Below, piece by piece: positions 17,897 to 26,701 of a stretch of DNA of 64,000 bases. This DNA is from Mesobacterium pallidum. GTDB taxonomy: Bacteria; Pseudomonadota; Alphaproteobacteria; Rhodobacterales; Rhodobacteraceae. The notes beneath the pieces are model-generated. The model made no database searches. It was not told where the DNA came from and was given only the letters and a program-made list of their open reading frames with translations. Position numbers and translations under genes: made by a program. Numbering within the stretch: position 1 is the stretch's first letter; each line of letters begins with the position of its first letter. The DNA is taken from assembly GCF_019966535.1 (NCBI RefSeq), contig NZ_JAIMID010000016.1:1-64000 (forward strand), in the 5' to 3' direction.

Positions 17897-18361
17897 ATGA
17901 AGCTTCTGGACGTTTTGAAGCCCGAGGCGGTCAAGGTATTGACCGCCACGTCGAGCAAGAAGCGCCTTCTGGCCGATCTTGCCGACCTGAGCGGGGCCGC
18001 CTACGGGCTGGAACCCGACAGCGTGTTGCACGCGCTGATGGAGCGGGAAAGCCTTGGCCCCACGGGCGTCGGGCAGGGCGTGGCCCTGCCCCATGCCCGG
18101 ATCTCGGGAACCGAGGACATGCTGGGCGCCTTCCTGCTGCTCGAGCGGCCCGTGGATTACGAATCCGTCGACCGCCAGCCGGTCGACGTGGTCTTTGGCC
18201 TGTTCGCCCCCGAGGATGCGGGGGTCGAGCACCTCAAGGCGCTGGCGCTGGTCTCGCGCACCCTGCGCGACAGCTCGATCCTGGCCAAGATCCGGGCCAA
18301 CCCGGACAGCGCGACGCTCTACACCATCCTGACCGAGGCGCCCTCCGTCCAGGCGGCGTGA
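17897..18361 (+). CDS. ptsN: PTS IIA-like nitrogen-regulatory protein
   Basis: A 154-residue EIIA-Ntr phosphocarrier. The phosphorylated histidine is His66 in GQGVALPHAR. It is the terminal acceptor of the nitrogen PTS and controls potassium transport and stress responses through protein contacts. Its linkage to hpf is conserved widely in proteobacteria. The gene ends only five bases before the convergent sulfotransferase stop codon. Confidence 0.95.
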   Translation: MKLLDVLKPEAVKVLTATSSKKRLLADLADLSGAAYGLEPDSVLHALMERESLGPTGVGQGVALPHARISGTEDMLGAFLLLERPVDYESVDRQPVDVVFGLFAPEDAGVEHLKALALVSRTLRDSSILAKIRANPDSATLYTILTEAPSVQAA

Positions 18362-18365
18362 GCGG

Positions 18366-19790
18366 TCAGGCCTTCCAGTCTTCGAAACCGAACACGAGGT
18401 AGTCGCGCGGGTAGGCCTCCCGCGCGAGCTGTTCGAGTTCCTCGTCGTAGATTTCGGCCAGCTCGAACGGCCCGTCCCCGGTAACCTGCACCGGCGCCGT
18501 TTTCGGGGAGCCGACCGTCTCGCCAAGGCGATCCAGCGTCTCCTGCAACTCGGACTCGGGGATCACGACCGAGGGCTGGGCGAAATCCGCCTGGCCCTGC
18601 AGCGTCATGGCTTGGCTGGCCCACCAGCCATCGACCCGCACCCCGGTCTGGCCGTTCAGGTTCGCCTTGATGAAATCAAGGAACCCCGCAAAGGCCAGCC
18701 GATGCGCCTGCCGGTCGTAGTCTGGGTTGGGCAGCGTATCCGGCAGCTCGATCCCATGGACCCGGCCCAGTGTCTTGCGGATCTGCGTGTAACTGCCATC
18801 GCCCGGCAGGATCTTGCGGCAGAAGGCGTGATGCGCCCGCGCCAGCGGATGCCGCAGCACGGTGAAACTGCGAAACCCGGGGTGGGTCCGCATCCAGGCG
18901 CGCAGGCTCTTCTGGTTGAACGAGCCCTGCAGCTCGGCCCTTGTGGCGCCATCGACGGCGGCCAGCCAGTCGAGGATCTCTTCATCCGGGGCGCCGCGCA
19001 TCGGCATGAACAACAGCCCCGACTTGGGCGCGGCGGTATAGCCCGGGATGACCGGCCCGCGCCGCGGCTCGAAACTGGGCGTTCGGGTCAGGTTGAAGCG
19101 GTCGTATTTCGACAGCGCCTCGGTCATCTCGTCGAAATTCGACACCTTCTCGTCCAGCCCGGCCGGGTTCTGCGGCTTGAGGTTCTTGTTCAGGCTTTCC
19201 AGCTCATGCGCCGAGCCAAGGAACTTGGCCAGCCCGTTCACCACCGACAGGTCCTGGATATCTTCGTAAGGGATATAGAACGCGGCCTGACCGGAGGTCT
19301 GCAGCCGGTTCAGCAGCTGCACCTGGAAGGCCTGCAGCGCGGCGACATGGGCGTCGAACTCCTCCGCGTCAAAGCGGGCCCGCCCGTCCTTGCGCGACTT
19401 GACGTTGGTCAGCTTCCACTGGCCCGTGGCCTGGGCGATCTTCCAGCTGACATAGCTGTCCAGCGGGTTGCGGGTCAGGATCACCTTGGCGCAGCGCACA
19501 TCGTCCAGCACGCGGTCCAGCACGCGCGGATCGTGGTCGTGGAAGTAGCGAAACCCGCCGATCCCTTCGCTTTTCTCGCGGATCATGTCGACCAGCCGGT
19601 CGGGGTCGGCGTCCCGCATCGACTGCGTCACGCCCAGGATCTCGGTCGCATTCGGATAGCCGATGAAGGCGGGGTTGAACGCCTCGCCGTGGCACTGGAT
19701 GTCGGGAAAGGCGTTGAGGTTGGTTTCGAGGAAATTCGACCCCGTCCGCATTTCCGCAAGCAGGACGAAGCTGTCGAAGGGTCGTTGCAT
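18366..19790 (-). CDS. Two-part sulfotransferase family protein (NodH/Stf0-like)
   Basis: A 474-residue protein. The N-terminus has the PAPS 5'-phosphosulfate loop LLAEMRTGSNFLE, and a 3'-phosphate-type segment ILTRNPLDSYVSWK lies near residue 110, as in Stf0/NodH sulfotransferases. The C-terminal half (about 285-400) has a second segment, FTVLRHPLARAHHAFC, that resembles the 3'-phosphate-binding region of family-2 carbohydrate sulfotransferases, but I see no second clear PSB loop. It probably sulfates a glycan built by the adjacent glycosyltransferases. Its start directly follows the upstream gene's stop. Confidence 0.8.
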   Translation of the reverse strand: MQRPFDSFVLLAEMRTGSNFLETNLNAFPDIQCHGEAFNPAFIGYPNATEILGVTQSMRDADPDRLVDMIREKSEGIGGFRYFHDHDPRVLDRVLDDVRCAKVILTRNPLDSYVSWKIAQATGQWKLTNVKSRKDGRARFDAEEFDAHVAALQAFQVQLLNRLQTSGQAAFYIPYEDIQDLSVVNGLAKFLGSAHELESLNKNLKPQNPAGLDEKVSNFDEMTEALSKYDRFNLTRTPSFEPRRGPVIPGYTAAPKSGLLFMPMRGAPDEEILDWLAAVDGATRAELQGSFNQKSLRAWMRTHPGFRSFTVLRHPLARAHHAFCRKILPGDGSYTQIRKTLGRVHGIELPDTLPNPDYDRQAHRLAFAGFLDFIKANLNGQTGVRVDGWWASQAMTLQGQADFAQPSVVIPESELQETLDRLGETVGSPKTAPVQVTGDGPFELAEIYDEELEQLAREAYPRDYLVFGFEDWKA

Positions 19791-21494
19791 CTATTTCACC
19801 AAGTAGGGGCGGCGTGGCTTGGGCGGCTGCTTGTTCAGCCCGCGATCGACCGGGAAATCGCCCATCAGATACGGATGCATCCCCTGGTTCTTGAGGTTCT
19901 GCAGGAACTGCCCAAAGCCCGCAAGGTCGGCCATCTTGGGCGCTTCGCCAAGGCGGCGCAGGCCCTTCTGGCCGATCTCGTCGATGACGGTCTGCAAGGG
20001 CTCCATCGGGCTTTCGACGAATTCGGCCATGGTCCAGATGCGCACGCGGGCCTTGGTCCAGGGCGATTGCAGCTGCTTGAGATGCTCGCTTTCGATGCGC
20101 TGCAACTCGGCCGCTTCCTTGCGCAGGTCGCCGAAATTGCGGTTCGACTTGAACAGCGGCACCGCCCAGGCGCCCGAGATCACGCTGATCTGCGCATTGG
20201 GGTCCTTGGCCAGCGTCCAACCCAGGTCCGGGTTGTCGCCGGGCCCGTATTGAAAGATCTGCCGCTCGCCGCGCGTGTTCCAGATCAGGTTCGTCAGGAA
20301 CGCCTTGGGGTTGGCATCGCGCAGCGCCGCGCTGTCGGGTAGCGCGCCCGAGATGATGCTGGCGCCGCCCGCGAACTCCGCCCGTTCGGGCGCGTAAAGA
20401 TGCCCGTGCACCCGCGCGCCGGTGGCGCGGCTGAGCCAGTCGTCCCAATCCTCGAAGAGCTCGGCGAAGCCTTCGAAGACCGAGTAATCGCCTGAGGTGA
20501 CGCCGTTTTCCCAGTCGGTGCGCGGAAAGCGCGACTGCATGTAAAGCCCCGGCCGCCCCTTGACCCGGCGGTCCACCGCCTTGGCAAAGATGCGGTCGAT
20601 CTTGCCGGGATTGGGTTCGGTCTGCTTCATCGCGATGGCCGGGTCGGTCAGGAAGGCATCATAGAGGCGATCCGCATGGGGCCAGATCTTGCGCGCGACG
20701 AAGCAATCCGAGCGGCGCAGCAGCTGCAAATGGTCGTCGTAGAAGATATGCGGCTTGCCTTGGAAATCGAACTTGCTCAGCGTCAGCGACCGGCTTTCGA
20801 TGTTCGACGAATAAAGCCGCGCGAGGGTCTGGAAATAGCTTTCGTCCGGGATCCACACGCGCTTGAAATAGCCGTCGAATTCGGCGCGGTCCGGGTCCTC
20901 GAGGATGGCCGACAGGGTCTGGCGCGTCAGGCACCACCACTGGCTGCCCATGTGCGGCACGATCCCCTTGGGGATGCGCCGTTTCAGCCGCAGCGCCCGT
21001 TGCAGCGCCACGTAGCCATCGAAGGCCTTGCGCCGTTTCTTCCAGCTGAAGGGAAAGCGCAGGGTGAACCGTTCCTCGTCGAACCCGCCGACGGTCCAGG
21101 GCACGTCGGCCGTTGTCGCGCTTTCGATGAAATCGGTGCGGGGACGGTCGGCGAGGTACTCGACCAGCTCCTGCACCGGGCGCAGCGGCAGGCAGGAGCC
21201 GGAGGCAAGGTAGACATGCCGCACGTCGGGAAAACGGCGCAGCATCAGCTCGGCCGCGTCCTGGCTGGCGGCGACGATGCCCCACATGCCCCATTCGCAG
21301 CGGTGGCGGCGCGAGAAAAGCACGTTATCGACATCGCCCAGCCGGTGGGTAAAGGCGGAATAGACCTTGTGCGACACGTTCTTGTCGACGTGGATGACGA
21401 CCGGGCAACCGGCCGCCGCCCAGTGCCGCGCCACCTGCTCGGCCCGGCCGAGCGCGGTGTGGACCAACATGACGATGCCGACGGTCGAGCTCAT
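19791..21494 (-). CDS. GT14-type (core-2/I-branching) glycosyltransferase with extra C-terminal domain
   Basis: A 567-residue protein. Residues about 1-270 form a Branch-type GT14 domain (GIVMLVHTALGRAEQ, VIHVDKNV, YLASGSCLPLRP, PHMGSQWWCL, DESYFQTL), related to beta-1,6-N-acetylglucosaminyltransferases and xylosyltransferases. The remaining 300 residues are soluble and I do not recognise their fold; I recall a domain of unknown function paired with Branch domains in this family, but cannot confirm it. The start ATG 21494 overlaps the upstream stop (ATGA). It is part of the glycan cluster. Confidence 0.83.
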   Translation of the reverse strand: MSSTVGIVMLVHTALGRAEQVARHWAAAGCPVVIHVDKNVSHKVYSAFTHRLGDVDNVLFSRRHRCEWGMWGIVAASQDAAELMLRRFPDVRHVYLASGSCLPLRPVQELVEYLADRPRTDFIESATTADVPWTVGGFDEERFTLRFPFSWKKRRKAFDGYVALQRALRLKRRIPKGIVPHMGSQWWCLTRQTLSAILEDPDRAEFDGYFKRVWIPDESYFQTLARLYSSNIESRSLTLSKFDFQGKPHIFYDDHLQLLRRSDCFVARKIWPHADRLYDAFLTDPAIAMKQTEPNPGKIDRIFAKAVDRRVKGRPGLYMQSRFPRTDWENGVTSGDYSVFEGFAELFEDWDDWLSRATGARVHGHLYAPERAEFAGGASIISGALPDSAALRDANPKAFLTNLIWNTRGERQIFQYGPGDNPDLGWTLAKDPNAQISVISGAWAVPLFKSNRNFGDLRKEAAELQRIESEHLKQLQSPWTKARVRIWTMAEFVESPMEPLQTVIDEIGQKGLRRLGEAPKMADLAGFGQFLQNLKNQGMHPYLMGDFPVDRGLNKQPPKPRRPYLVK

Positions 21495-22501
21495 GCCCAG
21501 TTCCCCTTGGACATCAGGCCGAGGATCTCCAGCTGCCGCCAGTTGATGAACTTTTCCGACCACTTGCACCACAGGTCGGGGTTCTGGCGGATCGTGTCGG
21601 CATAGGCCTTGTACTCGACCGAGCCGTTGTAATGCTGGCCGCGCGTCAGTTCCTCTTCGGCCTTCGCTTCGAAGGTGTTCAGGAACTTGGTGTGCAGCAG
21701 CACGCCGCTGGCCTTCTCTCCGCCCCATTCGTCATAGGCCAGGTTCAGCCCGCGCGGCAGCAGCGCATGGGTCGAACTGGCGTAGACATAGCGGCGGTCC
21801 CACTTGACCAGCGGGATCTTGTTCAGCGCCGGCGCCTTTTCCGGCGCGTCGGGAAAGAACACGCGGGCGCGCGGGCCGCCCTGGATCCAGAGGTTCCACA
21901 TCAACGGGTTCTTGCGGATGAAGTAATTGCCCGGATCGAACCAGCTTGCGATGTCCAGCGGGTCCTGACCGGCCTCGTAGGTCACGTTGTTGAGCCGGCC
22001 CTTCGGGTACATGTCCAGCAGCATCGCGCTGAAGCTGCGGATCGACGAGGTGTCGAGCCAGTCGGTCAGCGCCCGGATCGGCCGCGTGTCGCAGAACGGG
22101 TAAAGGAACAGCTCATCGGGATCGACGGTCAGGGTCCAGTGGCCGTCGGCGTAGCGATATTGCAGCCAGTTCAGCCAGTCGACGCCAAAGCGCGACCGCT
22201 TGTAACTACCCTTGGTGTGCCAGACCGACACGTCCTTCTGCTCGGCCAGGTAATGGCCGCCGCCGTCGGTGCTGTCGTTGTCGACCATCAGGAAGTGCTG
22301 CACGCCGATGTCGCGGTAGTACTTGAGGAAATGCGGCAGGCGCACATGTTCGTTGCGCAGGGTCGAAAACAGCAGGACATCGCCGGGCTTGATCTGCCGC
22401 GTCCGGTCGGCGATCGCGGTCAGTTCGCGCCGCTTCCGGTAGGCCCGGATCCGGTAGCGCCGGCGCCGCACGCGCATCTTGTAGGAGTCCCACAGACTCA
22501 T
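21491..22501 (-). CDS. Family-2-like glycosyltransferase, paralogue A
   Basis: A 336-residue cytoplasmic protein of the GT2-like group. The basic N-terminus (MRVRRRRYRIRAYRKRRE) leads to a GT-A core: LLFSTLRNEHVRLPHFLKYY, HFLMVDNDSTDGG and the metal-binding TVDPDELFLYP. GWRHLEALGLMS-like and GPRARVFF segments are shared with the next gene upstream (22665-23684), showing duplication. The donor and acceptor are unknown. Confidence 0.85.
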   Translation of the reverse strand: MSLWDSYKMRVRRRRYRIRAYRKRRELTAIADRTRQIKPGDVLLFSTLRNEHVRLPHFLKYYRDIGVQHFLMVDNDSTDGGGHYLAEQKDVSVWHTKGSYKRSRFGVDWLNWLQYRYADGHWTLTVDPDELFLYPFCDTRPIRALTDWLDTSSIRSFSAMLLDMYPKGRLNNVTYEAGQDPLDIASWFDPGNYFIRKNPLMWNLWIQGGPRARVFFPDAPEKAPALNKIPLVKWDRRYVYASSTHALLPRGLNLAYDEWGGEKASGVLLHTKFLNTFEAKAEEELTRGQHYNGSVEYKAYADTIRQNPDLWCKWSEKFINWRQLEILGLMSKGNWA

Positions 22502-22664
22502 TTCCTGGCCCCTGCCCGTGACGGCGCCTCGGGCGCCCGATCACTCGTCAATACCGTGCTTACCTTAACGGGGAATAACCCGTGGCTTGGATGTCGCGGA
22601 ATTCTGCTCTGCCTCCGCCATATTGGCGAGGATGATAAGGTTTTGCCGGGCCCAAGTAAATCCG

Positions 22665-23684
22665 TCACGGCCAGCCGCCCCGCGACATCAGCCCCAACGC
22701 CTCGAGGTGCCGCCATCCGCGATAACGGGTGGAGAACGGAGTCCAGAGGTCGGGCGCCTGCTGCAACGCATCGTAGTAGTCGTCGTAAAGCGCCGAGTTG
22801 TTGAAATGCTCGGCGCGGGCCTGTTCCTCGGCCGACCGGGCAACGATGGTGTTCAGGAACTTGGTGTGCAGGAGAAGGCCCGAGGGCTTTTCCCCGCCCT
22901 CCCAGTCGTAGATCTGGTTCAGCCGCTTCGGCAGCAGCGAATGAGTGGAATTCACGTAGGCATAGCGCCGGTGCCAGCGAACCAGCGGGATCTTGTTCAG
23001 GGTCGGCGCGCGCTCGGGCTCGGCGGCAAAGAACATCCGGGCGCGGGGGCCGCCCTGGATCCAGAGGTTCTCGGCCGGCATCTGCCGGGTGATGCGGTAA
23101 TTGCCCGCGTCGAACCAGCCCAGCACCTCGGTCGGGTCCTGGCCGGGGGCATAGTTGGACCCGTCCACCGGGCCCTTGGGGTACATGTCCAGCATCATCG
23201 CGCCCATCGACGGCTCGCCGATCTGGTCCAGCCAGCCGGTCAGCGCAGGCAGGGGGCGGGATTCCCAGTAGGGATAGATCAGGATCTCGTCCGCATCGAG
23301 CGTCAGGCACCAATGGCCGTGACCGTGGCGGATCATCAGCCAGGTCAGCCAGTCGACGCCAAAGCGCGACAGGCGGTAGGAGGCGTCCGTTTCCCAAAGC
23401 GAGACATCGGGCTGTGCCTCTAGCAGCTCTCGGGTGCCGTCGTCGCTGCCGTTCACGACCATCAGGAAATGATCCACCCCCAGCCGCCGGTGATGGGCGA
23501 GGAAATAAGGCAGGCGCACCGCCTCGTTCCGGACGGTGGAAAAGCACAGGATCGCGCCGGGTTTGATCGCGCCCGTGCGGTCGGTCAGGTTGCGCAACTG
23601 CCGCCGCTTGCGGACCGAGCGCCACAGGTGGCGGCGCCGTTTCCAGCGCAGCCTATAGGCGTCGATCAGCTCTTGCCGTGTCAT
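22665..23684 (-). CDS. Family-2-like glycosyltransferase, paralogue B
   Basis: A 339-residue homologue of the downstream gene over its whole length: LCFSTVRNEAVRLPYFLAHH, HFLMVVNGSDDGT, LDADEILIYP, WIQGGPRARMFF, LLLHTKFLNT and the same closing segment ending in GLMSRGGWP. The metal-binding aspartates are retained, so both copies look active. A 163-bp gap separates it from paralogue A, suggesting a separate promoter for the downstream three genes. Confidence 0.85.
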   Translation of the reverse strand: MTRQELIDAYRLRWKRRRHLWRSVRKRRQLRNLTDRTGAIKPGAILCFSTVRNEAVRLPYFLAHHRRLGVDHFLMVVNGSDDGTRELLEAQPDVSLWETDASYRLSRFGVDWLTWLMIRHGHGHWCLTLDADEILIYPYWESRPLPALTGWLDQIGEPSMGAMMLDMYPKGPVDGSNYAPGQDPTEVLGWFDAGNYRITRQMPAENLWIQGGPRARMFFAAEPERAPTLNKIPLVRWHRRYAYVNSTHSLLPKRLNQIYDWEGGEKPSGLLLHTKFLNTIVARSAEEQARAEHFNNSALYDDYYDALQQAPDLWTPFSTRYRGWRHLEALGLMSRGGWP

Positions 23685-23720
23685 GCGGTCCCGCGCGTTT
23701 TCGGTAGCGCGGGCAGGGGG

Positions 23721-24704
23721 TTACTTGTCGTAATGCCCGTTGTTGTGCCAGCGCCACGCATCCGTGATCATCTGGGTCAGGTTAGACCGGCCCGGGGTCC
23801 AACCCAACTCCTTTTCCGCGCGGGTCGAGCCGCTGACCAGCTTGGTCGCGTCACCGGCGCGGCGGGGTCCCTCGGAAAAGGGCACCTCGGCATTGGTCAC
23901 GGCGGCGGAATGGTCGATCACCTCGCGCACGGAAAAGCCCGAGCCGGTGCCGAGGTTGAAGACCGTGCTGCCCTTGCCGTCGCGCAGCCAGTTCATGCCC
24001 AGCACATGCGCGTCCACAAGGTCGCAGACATGGACGTAGTCGCGGATGCAGGTGCCATCGGGCGTGTCGTAATCGGTGCCATGGATCGTCAGCGCCGGGC
24101 GCTGGCCCGCCACGGCTTCAAGCATGACGGGGATCAGGTGCGTCTCGGGGCGATGATGCTCGCCGATCTCGCCCTCGGGGTCGGCACCGGCCACGTTGAA
24201 GTAGCGGAAGATCACCGCCTCGAGCCCGTCCGAGGCGCCGAAATCGCGCAGGATATCCTCGACCGCGCGCTTGGAGGCGCCGTAGGCGTTCAGCGGCTCT
24301 TGCGGGGTGTGTTCGTCCAGCACGACGTTGTCATGTTCGCCGTAGGTGGCGCAGGTCGAGCTGAAGACGAAATGCTTCACGCCCGCGGCCACCGTCGCCT
24401 CGATCAGCGTCAGGCTGCCTTCGACGTTGTTGCGCCAGTACTTGCCCGGCTCCTTCATCGCCTCGCCGACCTGGCTGAGGGCGGCGAAATGCATGACTGC
24501 CTCGGGCTGGTACTTGGCGAAGACCTCGTCCAGCCGCGCGCGGTCCAGAAGGGAGCCCTTTTCGAACGGGCCGAACTTGACCGCGTCTTCCCAGCCGGTG
24601 ACGAGGTTGTCATAGGTGACGGGCAGATGGCCCGCCGCTTTCAATGCCTTGCAGGCATGCGAGCCGATATAGCCGGCGCCGCCTGTGACGAGAACGGTTG
24701 CCAC
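23721..24704 (-). CDS. galE: UDP-glucose 4-epimerase
   Basis: A 327-residue short-chain dehydrogenase-type epimerase interconverting UDP-glucose and UDP-galactose. The NAD motif is GGAGYIGSHACKAL. The catalytic Ser lies in SSTCATYGEH and the Tyr-Lys pair in YGASKRAVE. RYFNVAGADP and DYVHVCDLVDAH are typical of GalE. It supplies activated sugar to the glycosyltransferases that follow and lies 51 bp downstream of galU. Confidence 0.96.
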   Translation of the reverse strand: MATVLVTGGAGYIGSHACKALKAAGHLPVTYDNLVTGWEDAVKFGPFEKGSLLDRARLDEVFAKYQPEAVMHFAALSQVGEAMKEPGKYWRNNVEGSLTLIEATVAAGVKHFVFSSTCATYGEHDNVVLDEHTPQEPLNAYGASKRAVEDILRDFGASDGLEAVIFRYFNVAGADPEGEIGEHHRPETHLIPVMLEAVAGQRPALTIHGTDYDTPDGTCIRDYVHVCDLVDAHVLGMNWLRDGKGSTVFNLGTGSGFSVREVIDHSAAVTNAEVPFSEGPRRAGDATKLVSGSTRAEKELGWTPGRSNLTQMITDAWRWHNNGHYDK

Positions 24705-24755
24705 GTGGGTGCTCCTGTCGATCTTCTGTCAGGGTAGGGGGGCGAGAGGCCGCGC

Positions 24756-25646
24756 TTACTGCGCAGCCTTCTCCACCGACATGATCTCGTGCAGGTAGGC
24801 CTGCAGGTCGTCTTTCAGGTCGTCGCGGGCAAGGCCGAAGGACACGGTTGCCTGCAGGAAGCCCGCCTTGGAGCCGCAGTCGAACCGCTGCCCGCGGAAC
24901 CGGTAACCGTAGACGTTGTTCTTGGGGATTTCCTGAGCGATCGCATCGGTCAGTTGCAGCTCACCGCCGGCGCCCTTGTCGAGGCCGTTGATGTTGCGCA
25001 GGATCTGCGGGGTCAGGATGTAGCGGCCGATCACCGCCAGGTTCGACGGCGCGGTGCCGGGTTCGGGTTTTTCGACCATGCCCTGGACCGAGACAAGCGA
25101 GCCCATGTCGTCCTTGACGTCCAGCACGCCATAGGAACTGGCCTTTTCCGGGGACACTTCCATCGCGGCGACCATGTTGCCGCCGGTTTCTTGATAGGCT
25201 TCGACCATCTGCTGCAGGCAGGGCTTGTCGGCGGCGATCACGTCATCGGGCAGGATCACGGCGAAGGGTTCGTTCGCGATCAGCCGGCGGGCGCACCAGA
25301 CCGCGTGGCCAAGGCCCAGGGCCTTGTGCTGGCGGATGTAGGCGATGGCGCCGCTGTCCATGTCGGTTTCCTTGAGAACCTCGAGCAGCTTGGTCTTGTT
25401 CTTGCGCTTCAGCTCGTTCTCGATCACCGGGTTGTGGTCGAAGTAATCCTCGAGCGCGGATTTCCCGCGCGAGGTCACGAAGATGAATTCCTTGATTCCG
25501 GCTGCGCGTGCCTCGTCGATGGCGTATTGGATGAGCGGGCGGTCAACCAGGGTCATGATCTCCTTCGGGACCGACTTGGTCGCCGGCAGGAACCGGGTGC
25601 CCAGGCCAGCAACCGGAAAGATCGCCTTGGTAACTTTGGTGCGCAT
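24756..25646 (-). CDS. galU: UTP-glucose-1-phosphate uridylyltransferase
   Basis: A 296-residue nucleotidyltransferase making UDP-glucose. The N-terminal loop VAGLGTRFLPATKSVPKEI binds UTP, and RPLIQYAIDEA and GGELQLTDAI are diagnostic for GalU. It heads the galU-galE pair that feeds the downstream glycan genes and possibly the cell's general UDP-glucose supply. The 247-bp upstream gap holds its promoter region. Confidence 0.96.
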   Translation of the reverse strand: MRTKVTKAIFPVAGLGTRFLPATKSVPKEIMTLVDRPLIQYAIDEARAAGIKEFIFVTSRGKSALEDYFDHNPVIENELKRKNKTKLLEVLKETDMDSGAIAYIRQHKALGLGHAVWCARRLIANEPFAVILPDDVIAADKPCLQQMVEAYQETGGNMVAAMEVSPEKASSYGVLDVKDDMGSLVSVQGMVEKPEPGTAPSNLAVIGRYILTPQILRNINGLDKGAGGELQLTDAIAQEIPKNNVYGYRFRGQRFDCGSKAGFLQATVSFGLARDDLKDDLQAYLHEIMSVEKAAQ

Positions 25647-25893
25647 GAGAAATCCTCGCTATCTTCTATTCTTGGGCCGTCCCGGACGGACGGCGGCTGC
25701 AAGTCCGTGCAACTCGCATAACTGATATCGCACGCCGGTCCCTTAAAAAACCGTATTCGGTCGTTCTGGCGGCCGCTGTCACGACTCATCTACAATGCGA
25801 AGTATAACATCGGTCAACTGTTACTATAGGACGTAACGTAAATTTCGGAAATGGCCGGAATCCCTTACCTTTCCCGGCCTGCCCAATTTTTGG
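25647..25893 (-). promoter_or_regulatory. AT-rich leader and promoter region of galU
   Basis: This gap is much richer in A/T than its surroundings (25740-25860). On the minus strand a TTGACC hexamer and a TATACT hexamer are present but only four bases apart, so they do not form one promoter. The exact start cannot be assigned. The low GC suggests a real control region, perhaps bound by a nucleoid protein. Confidence 0.4.
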
Positions 25894-26697
25894 TCAGTTC
25901 ATCCCCATTGCCTGCATCATGGCCTCAATGCGGGGAACATCCTCGGGATTGTTCAGCTCCCAGAACTGGCGGCCGCGGGCCTGGACCTCGACACAGAGAA
26001 TCTTGTGCCCGTTCTCGAGGAACCGCAGCTGCTCGAGCCCTTCGAGCTTTTCCAGCGGTCCCGGTGTCCACCCAGGGTAAAGCGACAGGGCCGCCGGCCG
26101 GTAGGCATAGGCGCCCACGTGGTGGTAGACGGGGGTCTCCGCCGCGCCGGCCCAGTCGGTGCGGCCGGTGTAGGGGATGACCTCCTTGGAGAAATAGAGC
26201 GCGTGCCGGTTCCGGTCGAAGACCGCCGTGGTGCCGCCGACGCGGCCCGCCTTGCGATCCTCGAGGAAACCGGCCAGCGCCGCGCCGTCGCAGCGCAGCA
26301 CCGGGGTGGCCATATCGGCGCTGTCGTCACGTTGCAGCGCGGTGACCAGGTCCTCGACGAACCAGGCGGGGGTCAGCGGCGCGTCGCCCTGCAGGTTGAC
26401 GACGATGTCGTAGCCGCTCCCGAGGTTGGCATGGGCCTCGGCGCAGCGCTCGGTCCCGTTCTCGCAGGCCTCCGAGGTCATCACGACCTCGGCGCCGAAC
26501 CCTTCGGCGGCCTTGCGGATGCGATCGTCATCCGTCGCCACGACCACGCGGTCGGCGCCCTTGACCTCGGTCGCGGCGCGCCAGGACCGTTCGATCAGGG
26601 TGCGTGCCTCGCCGCCGGCGCCGGTGAGGGTCGCGAGCGGCTTGCCCGGGTAGCGGGTCGAGGCGTAGCGGGCGGGGATGACGATCAGCGTGGACAT
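25894..26697 (-). CDS. kdsB: CMP-Kdo synthetase
   Basis: A 267-residue cytidylyltransferase activating Kdo for LPS inner-core assembly. The N-terminal VIPARYASTRYPGKPL, then EACENGTERCAEA, NLQGDAPLTP and YHHVGAYAYRP are characteristic of KdsB. It lies four bases after the cysQ-like gene, same strand, so the two are co-transcribed. The start is ATG 26697; a longer upstream frame overlaps that gene and is not family-like. Confidence 0.95.
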   Translation of the reverse strand: MSTLIVIPARYASTRYPGKPLATLTGAGGEARTLIERSWRAATEVKGADRVVVATDDDRIRKAAEGFGAEVVMTSEACENGTERCAEAHANLGSGYDIVVNLQGDAPLTPAWFVEDLVTALQRDDSADMATPVLRCDGAALAGFLEDRKAGRVGGTTAVFDRNRHALYFSKEVIPYTGRTDWAGAAETPVYHHVGAYAYRPAALSLYPGWTPGPLEKLEGLEQLRFLENGHKILCVEVQARGRQFWELNNPEDVPRIEAMMQAMGMN

Positions 26698-26701
26698 GGC
26701 G

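Noticed and set aside
25740..25860. Plus-strand promoter-like TACAAT/TATAAC motifs upstream of galU
   Set aside because: No plus-strand gene follows and the boxes are wrongly spaced.
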